Positions 14,003-20,127 of a stretch of 20,127 nucleotides of DNA are shown here, one piece after another. The notes below the pieces were generated by a model. It made no database searches and was not told the DNA's origin. It saw only the letters and a program-made list of their open reading frames with translations. The position numbers were made by a program, and so were the translations under genes. Numbering within the stretch: position 1 is the stretch's first letter; the number at the start of each line of letters is the position of its first letter. This stretch comes from Candidatus Poribacteria bacterium (GTDB lineage: Bacteria; Poribacteria; WGA-4E; DTYX01): the NCBI GenBank assembly GCA_012961655.1, contig DTYX01000057.1, positions 1 to 20,127 on the forward strand. Direction: 5' to 3'.

Positions 14003-15013
14003 TTAGACATGAAATTCCAGAATATCTTCATCGCTTAGTATTTCATCCCGGCTTACACTTTGTCCATCATACTTACCTTGCCCCCATATTCGGGCATATT
14101 TCATTTCACTTGCGAAGTCTTTGTGAAGTTGTTCCGCGGCGTCGATGACTGTGCTTCCCTTAGGAAGAATTATCGGATCCATCTTATCAGCGGGTTTAGA
14201 AGGCGCTTTCGTATAGACGCGAATAATATCCAATGATTTATATATCTGTTCCTTCAACTGAGTTAATCCGTCGCCTGTTTCAGCGGAAATTGGGATGACG
14301 GAAAATTCTTCGGCATACAATTCTCTTAATACCTCCAGCCGTTCCGAAGCATTCTCAGAATCACTTTTGTTGCCGACAATCATCGCTTTTACGCGCGTTA
14401 GCAACAACTCATCCTCGGAATACTCTTCAATTTTTGATTCTTCAAGCGCTTCTAAGGTAAGTTTAACATGAGCTTGTTCCAAGCTACTTCTCACAGATTC
14501 TATCTCTTCCAAGGCGTCATCGCTGTCCAAGGAGATGACCAACAACACTAAATCTGTATGTCGAATATTTTCCACAATTTGTGGTTGTATAGAATCACTA
14601 ATTACAGGCGGGGTATCGACTAACTGGACATAGATATTTTCAAAGGGCATCATGCCAACAATCGGTTTCTGCGTTGTGAAAGGATAATCCGCGACTTCAG
14701 GAGTAGCGTTTGTCAATGTGGCTAAAATTTTCGATTTCCCCACATTTGGCGCGCCCAACAAGATGACCTGACCGGCGCCCTGCCTTCTGATGTGATATTC
14801 ATCAGTCCGTCTCCCCGCTTTGCGACTTTTCTGCTCCTCCTTCCTCAGCTTCGATAGATTTGCTCGAAGTGATGCCCGCAATTTATCCGTACCCTTGTGT
14901 TTGGGTATGAGAGCGAGCATCTCCGTTAGGGCTTCGATTTTTTCCTCAACGGTTTTAGCAAGTTCGTATTCTTTCCTTACCTTGAGATATTGTGGCGGAA
15001 GATTCGCAGGCAT
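14003..15013 (-). CDS. DRG/Obg-type GTPase with C-terminal TGS domain
   Basis: A 336-residue TRAFAC GTPase. The N-terminal 75 residues are helical and charged. GTPase motifs are G1 GAPNVGKS (87-94), the DYPFTT switch typical of the Obg/DRG branch, G3 VDTPP, G4 NKSD and G5 ISAETG. The last 70 or so residues (from DPIILPKGSTVIDAA) form a TGS domain, which often contacts RNA or nucleotides. The order helices-GTPase-TGS recalls DRG proteins of archaea and eukaryotes, which associate with ribosomes; it lacks the glycine-rich Obg fold. A role in translation is an inference. The start has GAGGTGAAAGG. A true Obg is encoded 2 kb away, so this is a paralogue, not the Obg of the cell. Confidence 0.85.
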   Translation of the reverse strand: MPANLPPQYLKVRKEYELAKTVEEKIEALTEMLALIPKHKGTDKLRASLRANLSKLRKEEQKSRKAGRRTDEYHIRRQGAGQVILLGAPNVGKSKILATLTNATPEVADYPFTTQKPIVGMMPFENIYVQLVDTPPVISDSIQPQIVENIRHTDLVLLVISLDSDDALEEIESVRSSLEQAHVKLTLEALEESKIEEYSEDELLLTRVKAMIVGNKSDSENASERLEVLRELYAEEFSVIPISAETGDGLTQLKEQIYKSLDIIRVYTKAPSKPADKMDPIILPKGSTVIDAAEQLHKDFASEMKYARIWGQGKYDGQSVSRDEILSDEDILEFHV

Positions 15014-15086
15014 AACCTTTCACCTCACTATTTTTCTTTACTCTTCTTTTAAACCGCGCCGGGGTTTGATATGGTTTCACTCTCTT

Positions 15087-15500
15087 CTAACGGCGTTCCC
15101 CACGCATCCACGCAAAGAATTCTGTGATATCGGGATGTGCTCTTCGTTGTCCGCCAAACGGTTTGATTCTCTCAATTTGCCATCGCGAGTCATGAAGATG
15201 ATGGGGACTAGTAGTTACATCATGATGTTCGCTATTATCAGCGCGGAGGAGTTCACTCCCATTACGGTCATACCAAAGGTAAGCGTAGCGGACAATTACC
15301 AGATGATAATCCTCAATAACATAATCTTCAAATAGGGCAATCTGAGTTCCGTCTTCCAATGACAATCTTCCTGTGGAAAGGCGTTCCAAAACAATGATTC
15401 TTTGGTAATCTGCCACCCATAACAGATTGAAATGCTCTAATAGTTTTTCGACAATATACTGTACCCGTTGACTAATCAATACAGCTTCCAGGGAATTCAT
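15087..15500 (-). CDS. TumE/DUF6516-family toxin-like protein
   Basis: A 137-residue protein with the features of the DUF6516 family, which databases name as the toxin TumE of a type II toxin-antitoxin system: LEDGTQIALFEDYVIEDYHLVIVRYAYLWYD (about 48-78) followed by RADNSEHH and SPHHLHD. The conserved Asp-Asn and the paired His residues (about 91-102) look like candidate active-site residues, but the reaction is unknown to me. The start overlaps the stop of the upstream gene as ATGA, so the two are translationally coupled. The order partner-then-toxin fits an antitoxin-first module. The family match is from recognition, not a search. Confidence 0.7.
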   Translation of the reverse strand: MNSLEAVLISQRVQYIVEKLLEHFNLLWVADYQRIIVLERLSTGRLSLEDGTQIALFEDYVIEDYHLVIVRYAYLWYDRNGSELLRADNSEHHDVTTSPHHLHDSRWQIERIKPFGGQRRAHPDITEFFAWMRGERR

Positions 15501-15865
15501 ACTTTCTGTCCATTAAGTTGGAGATACTTTTTGTAGGAACTTTCCCATATAAAAAATTCATACTTCTCGTCCAGTTCAAAGTTACGCCACTTTTTCATGA
15601 AAACATGCGATGGCATACCATACTGATTTTCAAAATCAGCCAATTCCATTTCCAGCATTTTTATCACTTCTTCTTTGGGCAGCCTATGCGCTTCCAAATA
15701 AGCCGCCGCTTCTTCAAGAGGAAGTTTTGCAAATTTTCTGGTATCCAAAGTTTTCTTTTCTTTCAGCGCTTTTTGAAGGCTTTCGGTTATGTCGTTAAAA
15801 TTTATGCTACGCCCTGTGACCTTCCTATAAGCCTCTTGAAACTTCTCATAAGATATGGCGCTCAT
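15497..15865 (-). CDS. Putative antitoxin partner of the TumE-like protein
   Basis: A 122-residue acidic-to-neutral protein rich in helices. I do not recognise a named domain. LDTRKFAKLPLEEAAAYLEAHRLPKEEVIKMLE (about 40-72) suggests two amphipathic helices, and the C-terminal part (RNFELDEKYEFFIWESSYKKYL) is aromatic. No obvious helix-turn-helix is seen. It precedes and overlaps the TumE-like gene (ATGA), and the start has a strong GGAGGGG site, so it should be made in excess of the toxin. By position it is the likely antitoxin. A 36-bp gap separates it from proB, so it may ride on the obg-proB transcript. Confidence 0.65.
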   Translation of the reverse strand: MSAISYEKFQEAYRKVTGRSINFNDITESLQKALKEKKTLDTRKFAKLPLEEAAAYLEAHRLPKEEVIKMLEMELADFENQYGMPSHVFMKKWRNFELDEKYEFFIWESSYKKYLQLNGQKV

Positions 15866-15901
15866 TATAACTCCCCTCCAATTAATGTAATAGGACTTAA
15901 T

Positions 15902-17104
15902 TCATCCATTCTCTCTGAGAATCACCAGATTATCCCTATGAATTACTTCATCGTAATGCTTATGTCCCAAGATAGTTTCAATCTCACTAGTTTTTTTACC
16001 CTTAATTTTATTTGTCTCATCAGCGCTGTAATTCACGAGTCCCCTGGCGAATTCCTTGTTATTATCGTCTACGCAACGTACTGCGTCGCCGAATTTAAAA
16101 TTGCCCGTTACGCCTATCAATCCGGACGCCAACAGACTCTTTCCGCGTTTTGTAAGGGCGATGTATGCGCCTGCATCGACTTGCAAAACGCCTTTGATTG
16201 GGAGTGAATACGCTATCCACCGTTTCCATCCCGATTTTCTTTCACCTTCGGCGAGGAAGAACGTGCCGAGTTCTTCGCCGTCCAAAATTCTTTGGACGAT
16301 TTTTTCGACGGAAGCATTCGCCAACACCATGTTCACACCTGAGCCAGTTACAATTTGAGCGGCCCTGATTTTTGTCTCCATTCCGCCAGTACCTACTGAA
16401 CTGCCCTTTTTGCCCGCCGCTTTTTTCAGTTCCGCATTAATCGTCAGCACGACTTTGATGAGTTTTGCTCCCGAATTTTTGCGTGGGTCATCCGTATAGA
16501 AGCCATCGGTGTCTGAAAGGATGAACAGTAAATCTGCATCCGCTAGGTTTGTCACCAAAGCTGATAAGGTGTCGTTGTCTCCAACCTTAATCTCTTCAAC
16601 TGCGACGGTATCGTTTTCGTTTACGACGGGGATTACGCCATACCGCAGAAGCGCATGCAACGTGTTGCTCGCGTTGGTATATCGTTTTCGATTTCTCAGG
16701 TCATCCTGGGTCAGCAACATCTGCGCAATTGGTAGATTGTATTTGCGAAATCTTTCTTCGTAAGCGGACATCAATAAGCTCTGCCCGACGGCTGCTGCGG
16801 CTTGTTGGCTGGGGATGTCCTGTGGCCGGCGTTTTAGTCCGATTCGTCCTACGCCCGTGCCGATGGCGCCTGAGGTTACGAGAATTACCTCTTTGCCAGA
16901 TTGTTTGACTGAGGCTAAATCATCGACGAGATTGTCAAGGCGCTCTTTATTTAATTTAAAATCTTTCGTGATTAAACTGCTTGTTCCAATTTTTACGACG
17001 ATTCGTTTTACAGATTGAAGAAGTTCTTGACGGTTAACTTCCTGTCTGTATTCCGTCTGTGCTGAAAGTAAATTCGATTTCATCGATTTGTACTGTGTCT
17101 CCAT
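15902..17104 (-). CDS. proB: Glutamate 5-kinase with PUA domain
   Basis: ProB phosphorylates glutamate with ATP, the first and feedback-controlled step of proline synthesis. The amino acid kinase domain shows VKIGTSSL (37-44), TSGAIGTGVGRIGL, AAAVGQSLL, VNENDTVAVEEIKVGDNDTLSALV and SDTDGFYTDDPR. A C-terminal PUA domain covers about the last 80 residues. At 400 residues it is about 25-30 longer than usual, all at the N-terminus. That extension overlaps obg by 71 bp. GGGA lies before this ATG; an internal ATG seven codons on (17083) also lies within obg, so overlap is unavoidable. Coupling to obg translation is likely. proA is not next to it. Confidence 0.96.
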   Translation of the reverse strand: METQYKSMKSNLLSAQTEYRQEVNRQELLQSVKRIVVKIGTSSLITKDFKLNKERLDNLVDDLASVKQSGKEVILVTSGAIGTGVGRIGLKRRPQDIPSQQAAAAVGQSLLMSAYEERFRKYNLPIAQMLLTQDDLRNRKRYTNASNTLHALLRYGVIPVVNENDTVAVEEIKVGDNDTLSALVTNLADADLLFILSDTDGFYTDDPRKNSGAKLIKVVLTINAELKKAAGKKGSSVGTGGMETKIRAAQIVTGSGVNMVLANASVEKIVQRILDGEELGTFFLAEGERKSGWKRWIAYSLPIKGVLQVDAGAYIALTKRGKSLLASGLIGVTGNFKFGDAVRCVDDNNKEFARGLVNYSADETNKIKGKKTSEIETILGHKHYDEVIHRDNLVILRENG

Positions 17105-18326
17105 CTTTGATTCCCATTTTTAAAAGCCCGTTGATAACGCCCATATTTTTTAACTTGCGATGCAGCAAAATGAGCGCTTCCGGGTTTTCCATATCCGTCA
17201 TAAGGGCGGCGCGACGTACATGTTCGCCTTTGACGATGAACTTACCATCCTTTGGAATAATTTCAAACTGTGGTTTGCCGGTATATCTCTTCGGCTCTAC
17301 TTTATGGGGTCTGCTCTCCTCTTCTTGCCTTAGTTTTTGGTTTATCCTCTGGAGCAAACTGAAGGCAGCATTCATCAAGCTGCTTACACCTTCACCTGTT
17401 AGCGCGGATATGGGATAGATTTTCCTTTTCCCAAAATACTCTTGTAATCGCGGCAGATTGGCTTGAGCGGAGGGCATATCCATTTTATTGGGGGCGATAA
17501 GTTGTGGCAATCTGGCGAGTCTTGGATTGTAAAGTAGTAATTCCTCGTTGATTTTCTTATAATCTTCGGTCGGGTCGCGTCCCTCGAACGCAGCGGTATC
17601 TATAACATGAATCAACATCTTAGTGCGTTCGATGTGTCGTAGAAAATCGTCCCCCAAGCCTACTCCCTTATGCGCGCCTTCGATTAATCCGGGAATATCA
17701 GCGAGGACAAAACTTTTTTCGTAGCCGAGACGCACTACTCCTAAGTTTGGCGACAGCGTTGTAAAAGGATAATCCGCGATTTTCGGCTTGGCGGCGGAAG
17801 TCCTTGCCAAAAGTGATGATTTGCCCACATTTGGATAGCCGACTAATCCTACATCGGCGATAAGCTTCAGTTCCAAATTGAGCCAGCGTTCCTGCCCTGG
17901 TTCCCCTTTTTCCGCCACTCTCGGGGCGCGGTTGGTACTGCTTTTGAAGCGGGCGTTGCCTTTGCCGCCCTGACCGCCTTTGGCGACTACAAGCTGCATA
18001 CCTGGCTCTGTAAGGTCAGCTAACAGTTCACCGGTATCCGCATCTCGTACAATAGTTCCCACCGGCACTTTAATAACTCTATCCTCGCCGTTTTTGCCGC
18101 GCATTAGTTTGCCCTTGCCGTGTTGACCGCGGGTTGCCTTGTATTGTTGGGTATAAACCTGGTCAATTAGCGTTGTCAGATTTTCTGTGGCTTGCAGAAG
18201 TACGCTTCCGCCATTGCCGCCATCGCCGCCATCCGGACCACCTTTGGGAACATATTTTTCCCGTCTGAAACTGATGCAACCGTTGCCGCCATTGCCTCCT
18301 TTGACGTATATTTTGGCGATATCCAT
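17034..18326 (-). CDS. obg: GTPase Obg/CgtA
   Basis: Obg is an essential GTPase of late 50S ribosome assembly and stress control. The 430-residue protein has the three family parts: the glycine-rich Obg fold (1-158; KGGNGGNGCISFRREKYVPKGGPDGGDGG), the GTPase domain (GYPNVGKSSLLAR, ADYPFTTLSPNLGVV, DIPGLIEGAH, NKMD, SALTGEG), and a C-terminal OCT domain from about 345 (with IKGEHVRRAALMTDMENPEAL). An ATG 12 codons upstream is open, but homologues start at MDIAKIYV and the weak AAAGAG site lies at that start. It follows rplU-rpmA, the common order, but across a 288-bp gap with a terminator. Its end overlaps proB. Confidence 0.97.
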   Translation of the reverse strand: MDIAKIYVKGGNGGNGCISFRREKYVPKGGPDGGDGGNGGSVLLQATENLTTLIDQVYTQQYKATRGQHGKGKLMRGKNGEDRVIKVPVGTIVRDADTGELLADLTEPGMQLVVAKGGQGGKGNARFKSSTNRAPRVAEKGEPGQERWLNLELKLIADVGLVGYPNVGKSSLLARTSAAKPKIADYPFTTLSPNLGVVRLGYEKSFVLADIPGLIEGAHKGVGLGDDFLRHIERTKMLIHVIDTAAFEGRDPTEDYKKINEELLLYNPRLARLPQLIAPNKMDMPSAQANLPRLQEYFGKRKIYPISALTGEGVSSLMNAAFSLLQRINQKLRQEEESRPHKVEPKRYTGKPQFEIIPKDGKFIVKGEHVRRAALMTDMENPEALILLHRKLKNMGVINGLLKMGIKDGDTVQIDEIEFTFSTDGIQTGS

Positions 18327-18379
18327 ATCTCTTTCACTCTTCAAACTGTTGAGCCCACACACATTTTGACATCTCTTTC

Positions 18380-18407
18380 GTGAAACGTAATGCGTAATGC
18401 GTAATAC
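18380..18407. repeat. Period-7 repeat upstream of obg
   Basis: Four 7-bp units in register (GTGAAAC, GTAATGC, GTAATGC, GTAATAC) form the reverse orientation of the ACGYATY unit. They lie 54 bp upstream of the obg start, in its leader or promoter region. Confidence 0.7.
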
Positions 18408-18413
18408 TCGAGG

Positions 18414-18458
18414 TTTATCACTTCGCTTTGCTCAGCGCAAGCTCTGAGCGGTGATGAA
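18414..18458. repeat. Long imperfect hairpin upstream of obg
   Basis: An inner stem GCTCAG/CTGAGC (18430-18435 with 18444-18449) is enclosed by TTTATCAC/GTGATGAA (18414-18421 with 18451-18458), seven of eight pairing. No T-run follows on the minus strand. It may be a leader structure of obg or a dispersed palindromic element. Confidence 0.5.
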
Positions 18459-18540
18459 ATCCTCCACGAGAAATCCCCAACCGTATCTGCCTGACAATGT
18501 CAAGATGTCTATATACTCAACATCCTTCAACTTGTGTAAA

Positions 18541-18572
18541 CAAAGAAAGCCCCGATGAGGTTACGGGGCCTT
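18541..18572 (-). terminator. Intrinsic terminator after rpmA
   Basis: On the minus strand AAGGCCCCG pairs with CGGGGCTTT (nine pairs, one G-U), with a 9-nt loop, followed by TTTCTTTG. It lies 43 bp after the rpmA stop and should end the rplU-rpmA transcript before obg. Confidence 0.85.
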
Positions 18573-18586
18573 CAGAGCTCGGAAAT

Positions 18587-18606
18587 GTCGATTTTGGAAA
18601 ATCGAC
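18587..18606. repeat. Perfect 9-bp inverted repeat next to the rpmA stop
   Basis: GTCGATTTT and AAAATCGAC are separated by only GG. The 20-bp palindrome lies 8 bp after the rpmA stop and before the terminator. It may be a protein site or a second 3' hairpin. Confidence 0.6.
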
Positions 18607-18614
18607 CTACAATT

Positions 18615-18884
18615 TTAAACAGCAACTGGCAATTCCGAGTAAACGCTGACTTGCCTGCGTCTTTTGTCTTTTCGTTCAAACCACACGTAACCATCGATTT
18701 TTGAGAACAGAGTATCATCGCCACCTCGCCCCACATTTTTGCCCGGATGTAATCTGGTCCCGCGTTGTCTGACGAGAATACTACCCGTTGTAACGTAATT
18801 GCCGGAAAATCGCTTTACACCTAGTCTTTTAGCTATGCTATCTCGTCCGTTCTGGGTGCTGCCGCCGCCTTTTTTATGCGCCAT
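18615..18884 (-). CDS. rpmA: 50S ribosomal protein L27
   Basis: L27 reaches the peptidyl-transferase centre of the 50S subunit. The 89-residue protein begins MAHKKGGGSTQNGRDSIAKR, the typical bacterial start, and contains VKRFSGNYVTTGSILVRQRGT and LHPGKNVGRGGDDTLFSKIDG. There is no cleaved N-terminal extension of the kind found in Firmicutes. The start has GGAGGTGAG 6 bp upstream. It is cotranscribed with rplU, 175 bp upstream. Confidence 0.98.
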   Translation of the reverse strand: MAHKKGGGSTQNGRDSIAKRLGVKRFSGNYVTTGSILVRQRGTRLHPGKNVGRGGDDTLFSKIDGYVWFERKDKRRRQVSVYSELPVAV

Positions 18885-18971
18885 TTTTACTCACCTCCGA
18901 TTCAAACTTTTAACAGGAAAAAGAGAGATGCCATTCCTGTCTTCTTTCTCTGAAATGTAATATCAATCACA

Positions 18972-18989
18972 ACCCACGCCTCCGTGGAT
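18972..18989 (-). promoter_or_regulatory. Small hairpin in the rplU-rpmA gap
   Basis: A 5-bp stem CCACG/CGTGG around a 4-nt loop, extendable by two pairs with wobble, lies in the 175-bp spacer between rplU and rpmA. The spacer is long for this pair and holds no ORF. The structure could adjust rpmA expression, but this is weak evidence. Confidence 0.35.
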
Positions 18990-19059
18990 TACCAAACACA
19001 GCGGATTAGGCGGACCGTTTCATGACTTGAACAGTTCTGTCGACTTACGCAAGTGTCTC

Positions 19060-19392
19060 CTATGCAACTGCTACGTCTTTCCGCCTGATCTCTTCGATGC
19101 GCAATCGAGTATATTGTTGTCTGTGTCCGTGTTTTCGTCTATAACCCTTTCTGCGTTTCGACTTGAAAACAATAATTTTTTTATCTTTACCGTGTTCTAC
19201 GACTTGCCCGACAACTGCAATATCCTCTAAATATGGCGAACCTGCTCGCACATTGCCATCATCTCCGGCAAACAAGAGTACATCGTTCAATTCAACTCTG
19301 TCTCCGACAGGCGCATCTAGCTTTTCAACATCTACTAAATCGTTAACAGTAACTCGATACTGCTTTCCACCTATATCAAATATCGCGTACAT
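19060..19392 (-). CDS. rplU: 50S ribosomal protein L21
   Basis: L21 binds 23S rRNA near L20. The 110-residue protein begins MYAIFDIGGKQYRV and contains VVGQVVEHGKDKKIIVFKSKRRKGYRRKHGHRQQYTRLRIEEI, the diagnostic basic C-terminal part. The start has AAGGAGAAG about 6 bp upstream. It is the first gene of rplU-rpmA and is driven by a near-consensus promoter about 80 bp upstream. Confidence 0.98.
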   Translation of the reverse strand: MYAIFDIGGKQYRVTVNDLVDVEKLDAPVGDRVELNDVLLFAGDDGNVRAGSPYLEDIAVVGQVVEHGKDKKIIVFKSKRRKGYRRKHGHRQQYTRLRIEEIRRKDVAVA

Positions 19393-19469
19393 TATCTCTT
19401 CTCCTTACAACATGACCAATAATTGTTCACGCTACAACTAACTGCAATAAAAAATTAGCGTAGTTATAA

Positions 19470-19498
19470 AGTATAACAAATATTGGGAAAGTTGTCAA
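19470..19498 (-). promoter_or_regulatory. Sigma-70-type promoter of rplU-rpmA
   Basis: On the minus strand: TTGACA (19498-19493, perfect), 17-bp spacer, TATACT (19475-19470, five of six). Transcription should start near 19463, leaving a leader of about 70 nt before rplU. It is divergent from the promoter at 19533-19561. Confidence 0.87.
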
Positions 19499-19532
19499 TT
19501 CTAAATTTCAACCTTTTTATACGGAATTTTTA

Positions 19533-19561
19533 TTGACAATTTTACTCTTGATTGCTACACT
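19533..19561 (+). promoter_or_regulatory. Sigma-70-type promoter of the aldo/keto reductase gene
   Basis: TTGACA (19533-19538, perfect), 17-bp spacer and TACACT (19556-19561, four of six) on the plus strand, about 46 bp before the reductase start. Its -35 box and that of rplU form an 8-bp inverted repeat (TTGTCAAT / ATTGACAA). Confidence 0.7.
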
Positions 19562-19607
19562 TTTCCTAAATTGAGATACCTGAAGAGAGTCAGGAGGCAT
19601 CTATAAC

Positions 19608-20127
19608 ATGAACGAAAACGAAAATAAGTCAACACATTCAATCAGCCGCAGAGAATTTCTGAAGCAATCGGCTGGAGCATATTTACTCGGTACGGCAGCA
19701 TTTGCAGTTTCCAATATCGATGCCGCCGAAACCATGCCACAGGTGAATGTTGAGCGGCGAAATGAACATCCGGACATGCGGTACCGGAGATTGGGGAAGA
19801 CAAATCTGATGGTTTCCGCCTTGGGTTTGGGAGGCGCATATCACTACGGTCCAGACGCGCTCAGTGACCAAGGCACCATAAACAAAATGTTCGATAAAGC
19901 TCTTGATTTGGGCATTAACTACTTCGATACATCGCCAGATTATGGCACAGAGGGAGATTTTGCGCATCTTGCCAAAAGCAGAGAACGATGTTTCATCGCC
20001 ACGAAGGTCAATACCATGTCCGCGGAAGGCACAAGGTCTGAAGTCTCGAATAGTTTGAAAGTGATGAACACCAACTACCTTGATGTCGTTCAGACGCATT
20101 ACAAACCGACGGATGATGACTGGTCAG
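19608..20127 (+). CDS. Tat-exported aldo/keto reductase (5' part, runs off the window)
   Basis: The first 173 residues are present and the gene continues past the right edge. The N-terminus is a twin-arginine signal: SRREFLK at 13-19 followed by a hydrophobic stretch with small residues (SAGAYLLGTAAFAVS), so it is likely exported folded to the periplasm. The reductase barrel starts at MRYRRLGKTNLMVSALGLGG. INYFDTSPDYG contains the catalytic Asp and Tyr and FIATKV the Lys, as in NADP-dependent aldo/keto reductases. A ribosome site CAGGAGG lies about 11 bp before the ATG. Exported members of this family with a Tat signal occur in Planctomycetes- and Poribacteria-like genomes; the substrate is unknown. 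Confidence 0.9.
   Translation, partial: MNENENKSTHSISRREFLKQSAGAYLLGTAAFAVSNIDAAETMPQVNVERRNEHPDMRYRRLGKTNLMVSALGLGGAYHYGPDALSDQGTINKMFDKALDLGINYFDTSPDYGTEGDFAHLAKSRERCFIATKVNTMSAEGTRSEVSNSLKVMNTNYLDVVQTHYKPTDDDWS

Noticed and set aside
15518..16207. 229-aa plus-strand ORF
   Set aside because: It lies antisense to the putative antitoxin gene and the 3' part of proB, both well supported. Its composition (Phe, Ile, His, Cys-rich) is that of a shadow frame and it lacks a ribosome site.
13..20127. Insertion sequence or prophage
   Set aside because: No transposase, integrase or phage structural gene, and no target-site duplications with terminal inverted repeats around any block.

Overview
The window is a gene-dense bacterial chromosome segment of moderate G+C (about 45% by eye). 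Nearly all genes lie on the minus strand; only rpsT (S20) and a partial aldo/keto reductase at the right edge lie on the plus strand. The organism looks like an uncultured, diderm-type bacterium. It has a lipoprotein with SbsA-type Ig-like domains, an OmpA/MotB-like protein, an LL-diaminopimelate aminotransferase, a DRG-type GTPase with a TGS domain, and intergenic DNA full of 7-bp-period repeats. My best guess is candidate phylum Poribacteria or a relative. That rests on the style of the lipoprotein and the small decayed gene cassettes, not on a search.

Layout from right to left, the direction of most transcription: rplU-rpmA (L21, L27) sit behind a near-consensus promoter and end at an intrinsic terminator. 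Next come obg and proB, which overlap. Then an intact two-gene toxin-antitoxin-like pair (TumE/DUF6516-like plus partner), a DRG/TGS GTPase, two decayed small genes (DUF5678-like and retropepsin-like), and a short QueG-like Fe-S protein. rpsT stands alone on the plus strand with its own consensus promoter, a TTG start and a terminator. murJ follows, with a truncated metallophosphoesterase coupled by ATGA, then dprA. After a 441-bp AT-rich, palindrome-rich gap come an Ig-like lipoprotein, tandem hairpins including an intrinsic terminator, and an OmpA-like protein. Then an SGNH hydrolase, dapL, a large 704-aa nucleotidyltransferase/left-handed beta-helix protein of unknown substrate, an MNT antitoxin with a truncated HepT-like partner, an SDR reductase, and finally proA at the left edge.

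Functional themes: proline synthesis (proB and proA, split by about 14.6 kb here), lysine/peptidoglycan precursors (dapL) and lipid II export (murJ), ribosome components and assembly GTPases (L21, L27, S20, Obg), natural transformation or recombination (dprA), and envelope proteins. The accessory part consists of one intact and one broken toxin-antitoxin module and three gene remnants. I did not find a clear new multi-gene defence or mobile system. The best leads are the 704-aa enzyme, the period-7 intergenic repeats, and the structured AT-rich gap.
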